Positions 59,329-64,000 of a stretch of 64,000 bases of DNA are shown in pieces. Source of the stretch: Leuctra nigra (lineage: Eukaryota > Arthropoda > Insecta > Plecoptera > Leuctridae); the NCBI GenBank assembly GCA_934045905.1, contig OW203771.1:2976001-3040000 (forward strand), written 5' to 3'. The translations under genes were made by a program, and so were the position numbers. The notes beneath the pieces were generated by a model. The model was not told where the DNA came from. It made no database searches and saw only the letters and a program-made list of their open reading frames with translations. Each line of letters begins with the position of its first letter. Within the stretch, counting starts at the first letter, position 1.

Positions 59329-62300
59329 CCATGAAAAGGTGTCCACTGATAAGGGTGCAAAACCTGCTGCCTTCGCAACAAGCGGTTGATTCACTCGAGA
59401 CATCATGATAATCATTGATCTTTTAAATCCTTCTGACGCTTCGAACCAATCACAGCCGTAGACCGCTTCTCTCACTACCTCGCTCTGTAACATCATAAGC
59501 AGGGAGAGAAGAAAATTAACCCTAACAATAGGGAATATGCATACATTTATTAAAAACTATATTCCAAAATAACAACATGTTTGTTCGTAGCACGCTATTT
59601 TCATATTCAAAAGGGTAAATTTTCATTCATAAATATAAAATTGAAAATCAGTTGACATTTTGGCGGGAAAACAGTCCTGTTCCTAACGAAGTGACATCAT
59701 TTTTATCAACCAACAATGATGTTGCCATGATTACAATAAAATATGACATCACTCGTTAGGTAATGTCAGAAACACTATTTTCCAGCCAAAAAGTCCAACA
59801 ATTTAAATGTCATATTTTTTAATGGAAACTTACCCTTTTGAGTTTGTGAATAGTGTGTTTTACCAGCATTTATGTTGTTAATGTGAAAAATTTTACTTTA
59901 ACCTAATTAAAAAACTTTTGCATATTCCCTATTATAGTGAATTTTAAATACACATAAATTAGCACTAGGAAAACGCTCTGTGTAACGCGTTGATGAGCGA
60001 GCACGGACGCGCGCAACACCTCGAACCGAAATTATGTCTATCGAAAATATCATTAAAGGCCAATAATTCTTAAAATTCGTCAGACTTGTAGGTATAAAAA
60101 TCTCCAAATATTCCTGGAGTATTAGTCCCAATAACCATGCAAAGGTTTAAGTTGATCGATTGAACCTTTATGATAAAAATGTTCCTTGTTAATATTCAAA
60201 AATCATAGGATCTATTTAAAAAAAATATACCTGGGACCACTCATATGATAAAAGTGTGTGTACTTACACAGTATTAGACCGATCTGTTGAACGGTCATAT
60301 CAGTTTCATACGTTTGAAAGTTTCTGCTCTAAATACCTTGGAACTATAAAGAGTCGAAGTAGCCGTGATCAACATTTTTGAGTAATTTGACAGCAAACAC
60401 GCAAAATGTCCGTAAAATGTCAAGAACTTTTGGATTTAAACACAGATAAGTCTGAATTTTGTCAAAAATACAGATAATGTTGGTCCCAATGACCATGCCA
60501 AGTTTTAAGTTGATCGGTCATATGGTTCTAGTTTAAATTTCAAAAATCATATGAAAGATTTTTTTTAAATTTTAACCAATGGGAGTATTTGGCTGAAACT
60601 TTGTAAGATTGGGTTCAATGTTGGTTGAAATGACTTGTCAAAATTTCAAATTGATCGGAACAACCAATCAAAAGATAATTTTTTTAAAACTTGAACCAAT
60701 CACGGGATCCCGTTCAAAAACGATCCCAGGGACCTCATAGACTACGTTAGTATGTGTACAAAATTTCAGATCGATTACTTGAGCGGTTTGACCTGGGCTG
60801 TGACCACAAAAAAATAAACAAACAAACAAAAAAAAACACACAGAGAAAGTGCCATAAGAGTACCGTGGTGACGCTCGCTACGCTCGCTCAACTATACTAT
60901 ATTACAAGAAATAGTAGAAATTAGTAGAAATTGAAGGGCAGGCGCGTACCTCCTGTGTTAATTTGTCACAAATCCAGCAATAGACGCCGAGAATCAACGT
61001 AAAGATGGTCAGAATTACAAGTATAATCAATGTGATCATGTCAAACGTCGGAACCTAGTTCACAAGAGACACAAATACAATTTGTTAATAAGTTGAAATA
61101 TGTCGGTGTCTGCAAAAAGAGGTCAAAATACTTACCAATGTTAAAGAGACAACGGCCAAAGAACATGAAATAAGTCCGAAAAGAATGGCGCTTATCATTA
61201 TTGGTTGGTACAGGAGGATCCCAGCATAGAATTCCCTGAAAAAGGTATATTATATTAAATATAAATGAGGCATTCTTATATGGATTCATTGAGATGCCCT
61301 TTGCTGATAAACATGAAATAAACCATTGCTCGAAAACTCTTACCTGATCAGCTCCTGATGATGCTGGATGCATTCCTTCAGACGTCTCTCCATCTCCAAG
61401 TCAAGCTCACGCTTCTCTTCATCAGCTTCGTATCTGATTGGATACCGATGCGCTCCAATCACCTTCCATGGCCGCGTTCTTTCATAAGATTCTATTGTGA
61501 CATGTATTCTTCCTTGACTTAACTCCATCACACCTCGCTCAGCTGGTGTTCGACTGTTCTTAGTCTTCTGGTGAAGCTTGGCCATGATGTGCTCGAGACT
61601 GTCCGCTCCTCCTTGACTTAACTCCATCACACCTCGCTCAGCTGGTGTTCGACTGTTCTCAGTCTTCTGGCGGCGCTTGGCCATGATGTGCTCGTGACTG
61701 TCAGCTCCTCCTTGACTGAACTCCATCACACCTCGCTCAGCTGGTGTTCGACTGTACTCAGTCTTCTGGCGATGCTTGGCCTTGATGTGCTCGAGACTGT
61801 CAGCTCCTCCTTGACTTAACTCCATCACACCTCGCTCAGCTGGTGTTCGACTGTTCTCAGTCTTCTGGCGACCCTTGGCCTTGATGTGCTCGAGACTGTC
61901 AGCTCGGATATTCAACAATTTGTCGCAAAGGATTTTGAATTGGCAGAGTATTTGAATAAACCAAGCACCAGCTATTAATTGCACAACGCATGTGAGCAAA
62001 AATGCTCCCACCCAAGATAACACATGAGCCAAAGCTGTTATCTCTTTATTTGGAGAAGCTGTGACATCGTAAGGGTAGTAGCATCTGCAATTATAAATAG
62101 TTCGTGATTAATATGACTTTTGCTGGAAAAGTCTTCAGGTTTTTATAGTTACTTACCCCTGTGTTAGGTCTTCTTGTGTCAAGAAGAAAATGAATGTGGT
62201 GACACCCAGAAACCCAATAAAAATTATTATAACGGGCATTAGATATCTGATCGCATTCTTCGTCAAACTTGTTCTCTTTTGTACCATAATTCGGTATATT

Positions 62301-62956
62301 TCTTTCTCCGTGGCGTAGGTTTTGTTGACTTTCTCGAAAGAAGCCGCCAAGCGAAGAACCTCATCTGGATTGAGGTAGCAATTTAGTATGCATATTGCCA
62401 AAATTGCCTCTGTGTTTTCAAGAACTATTAATTTGGGCAGTTCCTGAAACGTAATGCTGTTTCGGTTCGTATAGAAGTACAAGGGACGCAGGACGATTGC
62501 TTCGAAGCATAGCTCGGTCATGACGAGGCGTGGAAGAAAGAATCTCATTAGACTCAATGAGCTTTTCTTCATCTCTGAGTAACTCAACATTCCTGGATGC
62601 AGAAGAGAGAAGAGTAACACAAGGACTGGTCTAGAAAATACATACAAATGGCGAAATAACTCGATAAAGAGTGTAAGGGGAAAGGGATGACCAGTCAATA
62701 ACTTGTTAGTAACGTGACAAGAAATTGACATCTCCTATTGTACAATAAATGAAGTTCCATTGTTACAAGGTAAAGGAAATGATCCAAACAAATAAGTTAA
62801 ACTCCACTGTAGACGAAGTGAAGATTTGACATGCCAACTGTTGGACTCTCTGGTAGAGTTCCAAAAGAATTGAAGTATCTCGCTGCACTCACCCAACTTT
62901 CTTGTGAATCGATGAAGTTCAAAGAACGGGTCTTTATCTCGAGCTTGTTGATCCAT
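59329..62956 (-). CDS. Odorant receptor (insect 7TM OR family) with a four-fold repeat in its intracellular loop
   Basis: Six phase-matched exons: 62893-62956, 62157-62592, 61344-62084, 61136-61235, 60950-61054 and 59329-59484. They give 534 codons; a final short exon after donor 'gtgagt' at 59328 was not found, so the gene is incomplete here. Start MDQQARDKDPFFELHRF. Membrane helices include IRYLMPVIIIFIGFLG, VGAFLLTCVVQLIAG, PIMISAILFGLISC and ITLIILVILTIFTLILG. Family hallmarks are YYPYDVTASPNKEI, ECIQHHQELI before the fifth helix, and EAVYGCDWFEAS..FKRSM near the C-terminus. It should act with Orco as a ligand-gated cation channel in olfactory neurons; the ligand is unknown. Residues about 228-359 are four 33-residue repeats absent from typical ORs; without them the length is the usual ~400. 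Confidence 0.92.
59530..59930. mobile_element. MITE, AGGGAA-TIR family, copy 3 (OR intron)
   Basis: The ends AGGGAATATGCATA and TGCATATTCCCT are inverted and flanked by AT on both sides. Contains CATTTTGGCGGGAAAAC as in 36547-36969. It lies in intron 5 of the OR gene. Confidence 0.8.
59965..60892. repeat. Dispersed ~0.9 kb repeat (ACGCTCGCT family), copy 3 (OR intron)
   Basis: Starts CTAGGAAAACGCTCTGTGTAACGCG and ends GGTGACGCTCGCTACGCTCGCT. Degenerate internal units of 'aatgaccatgccaagttttaagttgatcgg'. Ends 57 bp before OR exon 5. Confidence 0.8.
61508..61903 (-). repeat. Coding minisatellite, 4 x 99 bp, in the odorant receptor
   Basis: Four in-frame units of exactly 99 bp (33 residues), each of the form ADSxEHIxAK..QKT..SRT and then PAERGVMExSQG. 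Units differ at about 2-6 residues. The repeat is rich in charged residues and has no hydrophobic helix. Confidence 0.97.
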
Positions 62957-63115
62957 GACTCCGCAGCCTCAGATGAGTTATAGAGATGTAAGTGTTGGTT
63001 TGATTGAGTGAAGAACTCTTAAGTCCTTCTGTCACTTGTTACATCCTTCATACTCAGCACATGGTGTACTTTTTACGATGTGTTTAATCGTTCGATCAGA
63101 AGTCATTATGCTCCT

Positions 63116-63247
63116 AAGGGGCAGTCTTTCAATACTCTGCTGGCATTTAAACTGTTGATTAACAACCAATGACATTGCTAGAATGACCACTAACTAACAG
63201 TTAAGAGCTAATTGAGACTGTAGCAGAGTATTGAAAGACTAGGCCTA
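63116..63247. mobile_element. MITE X, copy 3, uninterrupted
   Basis: The ends GGGGCAGTCTTTCAATACTC and GAGTATTGAAAGACTAGGCC are inverted. The middle 'aacagttaagagctaattgagactgt' is continuous, whereas in copy 1 it is split by another element. Confidence 0.85.
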
Positions 63248-63287
63248 AGTTGATATTTAGTATAAAAATGTTATTTTTCTTCAAATG

Positions 63288-63408
63288 TATAGTCAAGGAA
63301 ACTAGATGGTGCATACTCTATCTCTCTCTGCTCCATATAAAAACATGTTTATGATATGGGTCAGAGAGAGGCAGAGTATGAACCATCTAGTTTCCCTGAC
63401 TGTACCTG
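63288..63408. mobile_element. Short palindromic MITE (AACTAGATGGT), copy 2
   Basis: The arms AAGGAAACTAGATGGTGCAT and ATGAACCATCTAGTTTCC. The reverse complement of the copy at 48705-48828 over nearly its full length. Confidence 0.85.
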
Positions 63409-64000
63409 TTCACTTAGAATCACCCATAGTATGTAACTTTACTTCTCTTGGAAGGCCTACACAATTTCATCCACTACATTTAAAAGACATCAACATTTGG
63501 TAACTTCCAATGGGCTTAAACACTACAAAACAACTACAAAGTGAGTTTTCAACTGAATAAAAAAATGCTGTGATGAATTTCACTGGTTTAGTTTTATGAA
63601 TTATTTAACACAAGTAATGTTCTGTTCTCCAACATTAAATACTAGTTAAAACATTAATGTAAATGTTTGCCATTGATTATGGATTTTTTCATCTCCCGAT
63701 CAACAAAAGTTTAATGTAAATCGTGAAAACAGTTTAAAAACAACGTTAGCGCGCATTAATAATACATGACAGATTCATTATTGATGTCACAAATACGTAG
63801 TTGAGTTGAACAGTAAAATCATTGTGCGTGGAAGCACAGCCGCATGACAAAATAACAACTATTGATAACTATAACTATTGATTAATAACTATTGATAGGT
63901 ACATATTAACCTGTCTATCCATAATTTATCAGAACAATTGAATCAAATTTAATCCCTGTTATCTACACTTAAGTTCGTAGACAAACAGGTAAAAGCCAAA

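Larger units (their letters stand above)
62957..64000. other. Upstream of the OR gene, with two MITEs
   Basis: The presumed OR promoter lies just right of 62956, though no clear TATA was fixed. MITE X copy 3 is at 63116-63247 and the AACTAGATGGT MITE at 63288-63408. 63409-64000 shows nothing else. Confidence 0.5.

Noticed and set aside
62735..62956. Separate 73-codon gene upstream of the odorant receptor
   Set aside because: Its first 21 codons are OR exon 1; the rest is intron read through the 'gtgagt' donor.

Overview
This window looks like a eukaryotic nuclear scaffold, most likely from an insect. The evidence is an insect-type odorant receptor, a glucose-dehydrogenase-like GMC oxidoreductase split by introns, spliced genes with GT..AG junctions, and AT-rich intergenic DNA full of short inverted-repeat transposons (MITEs), SINEs and LINE fragments. 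The frequent 'gtaggtacctac'-like AT-rich texture would suit a hemipteran, but I cannot fix the order from sequence alone. No bacterial genes, CRISPR arrays or viral genes were seen.

Layout. At 0.5-14.5 kb on the minus strand there is a cluster of leucine-rich-repeat-like genes: a head exon at 0.5-1.1 kb whose tail lies off the left edge, and a head exon at 13.9-14.5 kb followed by two alternative or paralogous tail exons at 12.5-13.4 and 9.1-10.0 kb. LINE remnants sit at 3.3-5.0 kb (minus) and 15.5-17.5 kb (plus, restriction-like-endonuclease class, nested in a MITE). At 18.7-23.8 kb on the plus strand lies a small gene that I identify as an AP1AR (gadkin) orthologue. At 27.6-35.0 kb on the minus strand is a seven-exon GMC oxidoreductase that reads through in phase from start to stop. 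At 45.3-52.9 kb on the minus strand is a small secreted/transmembrane cysteine-rich protein gene with two phase-compatible last exons. At 59.3-63.0 kb on the minus strand is an odorant receptor, complete except for its very short last exon.

The most unusual signal is that several genes carry tandem duplications placed exactly on exon edges or inside coding loops. In the GMC gene four of seven exons have their boundary copied in tandem: the start of exon 1 (2x140 bp), the acceptor of exon 2 (5x108 bp), the donor of exon 4 (about 2.4x125 bp) and the acceptor of exon 7 (7 copies, mostly 133 bp apart). Each extra unit carries an intact splice site plus a fragment of exon that runs into a stop if used. 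In the odorant receptor a 33-residue unit is repeated four times in the intracellular loop before the ECIQHHQ motif. Two loci (LRR and cysteine-rich membrane protein) have one head and two phase-matched tail exons, suggesting terminal-exon duplication.

The rest is a dense transposon graveyard with readable insertion history: TTAA-flanked MITEs sharing target sites, hAT elements with exact 8-bp target duplications, a pogo-like MITE, foldback elements nested in one another, a 5S-rRNA-derived SINE, a tRNA-derived SINE, and a scattered family with long G/C runs. All gene models are manual splice predictions, without transcript support.
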